From NCBI GenBank assembly GCA_002428215.1, contig DIUI01000027.1, positions 1 to 6,199 on the forward strand: a stretch of DNA of 6,199 bases. The letters are read 5' to 3'. Below the pieces are notes generated by a model that was not told where the DNA came from, made no database searches, and saw only the letters and a list, made by a program, of their open reading frames with translations. The DNA is from Prolixibacteraceae bacterium UBA6162. Its GTDB lineage: Bacteria > Bacteroidota > Bacteroidia > Bacteroidales > Prolixibacteraceae. Position numbers and translations under genes: made by a program. Positions 6,078 through 6,199 of this stretch are shown piece by piece (position 1 is the stretch's first letter; each line of letters begins with the position of its first letter).

Positions 6078-6199
6078 ATGAACGAAGACAAACTTTACGC
6101 CCAACTTTGTACCGCAGTCGAGCAGATTGCCATCGAAACCGGAAAATTTATTTTAGAGGAGCAGAAAAAGATTGATGCTTCTGATGTACTGACCAAAAG
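6078..6199 (+). CDS. Inositol monophosphatase family protein, N-terminal fragment
   Basis: This short reading frame runs off the end of the window. Forty codons are visible, starting M-N-E-D-K-L-Y-A-Q-L. The pattern L-C-x-x-V-E-Q-I-A-I-E-T-G-K-F-I-L-E-E-Q (residues 10-29) resembles the first helix of Bacteroidota inositol-monophosphatase-family enzymes, Mg2+- and Li+-sensitive phosphatases that include SuhB-like and CysQ-like members. The metal-binding motifs lie beyond the window, so the exact activity cannot be told. It starts 9 bp after xseB and is probably co-transcribed with it. The call rests only on the N-terminal helix. Confidence 0.65.
   Translation, partial: MNEDKLYAQLCTAVEQIAIETGKFILEEQKKIDASDVLTK

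Overview
The window is chromosomal DNA from a member of the Bacteroidota. Four things point there: the end of a TonB-dependent receptor, paired DUF4625-type lipoproteins, a subtilisin-like protease with a type IX secretion (T9SS) C-terminal sorting domain, and a good match to the Bacteroidota -7 promoter box (TAnnTTTG). A T9SS substrate makes Bacteroides itself unlikely. Class and genus cannot be resolved by reading alone. Coding density is high, the longest gap being about 160 bp, and there is no sign of a mobile element, RNA gene or CRISPR array.

Left part (1-1407, plus strand): the last 98 codons of a TonB-dependent outer-membrane receptor are followed by two small lipoproteins. The second is a clear DUF4625 protein with a His/Asp-rich segment. 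The first looks like a divergent relative and ends in an Asp/His tail encoded by a GAT repeat. I read these three as an outer-membrane/cell-surface unit, possibly handling a metal ion. The substrate is inference.

Middle (1393-2718): a VanZ-like membrane protein on the minus strand overlaps the end of the second lipoprotein gene by 15 bp. A 159-bp gap then separates it from a divergently transcribed secreted protein made mostly of MORN-type repeats with a 24-residue period.

Right part (2793-6199, plus strand): a tightly packed gene run holds a secreted S8 serine protease (T9SS cargo), xseA and xseB (both subunits of exodeoxyribonuclease VII) and the start of an inositol-monophosphatase-family gene. 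The junctions are a 4-bp ATGA overlap, a 44-bp overlap and a 9-bp gap, which suggests one transcript with translational coupling. A likely promoter sits just upstream of the protease gene. The pairing of a cell-surface protease with a cytoplasmic DNA-repair nuclease is functionally odd and probably reflects shared expression rather than a shared pathway.

I see no convincing previously undescribed system. The most interesting item is the receptor plus double-lipoprotein unit with His/Asp-rich candidate metal ligands.
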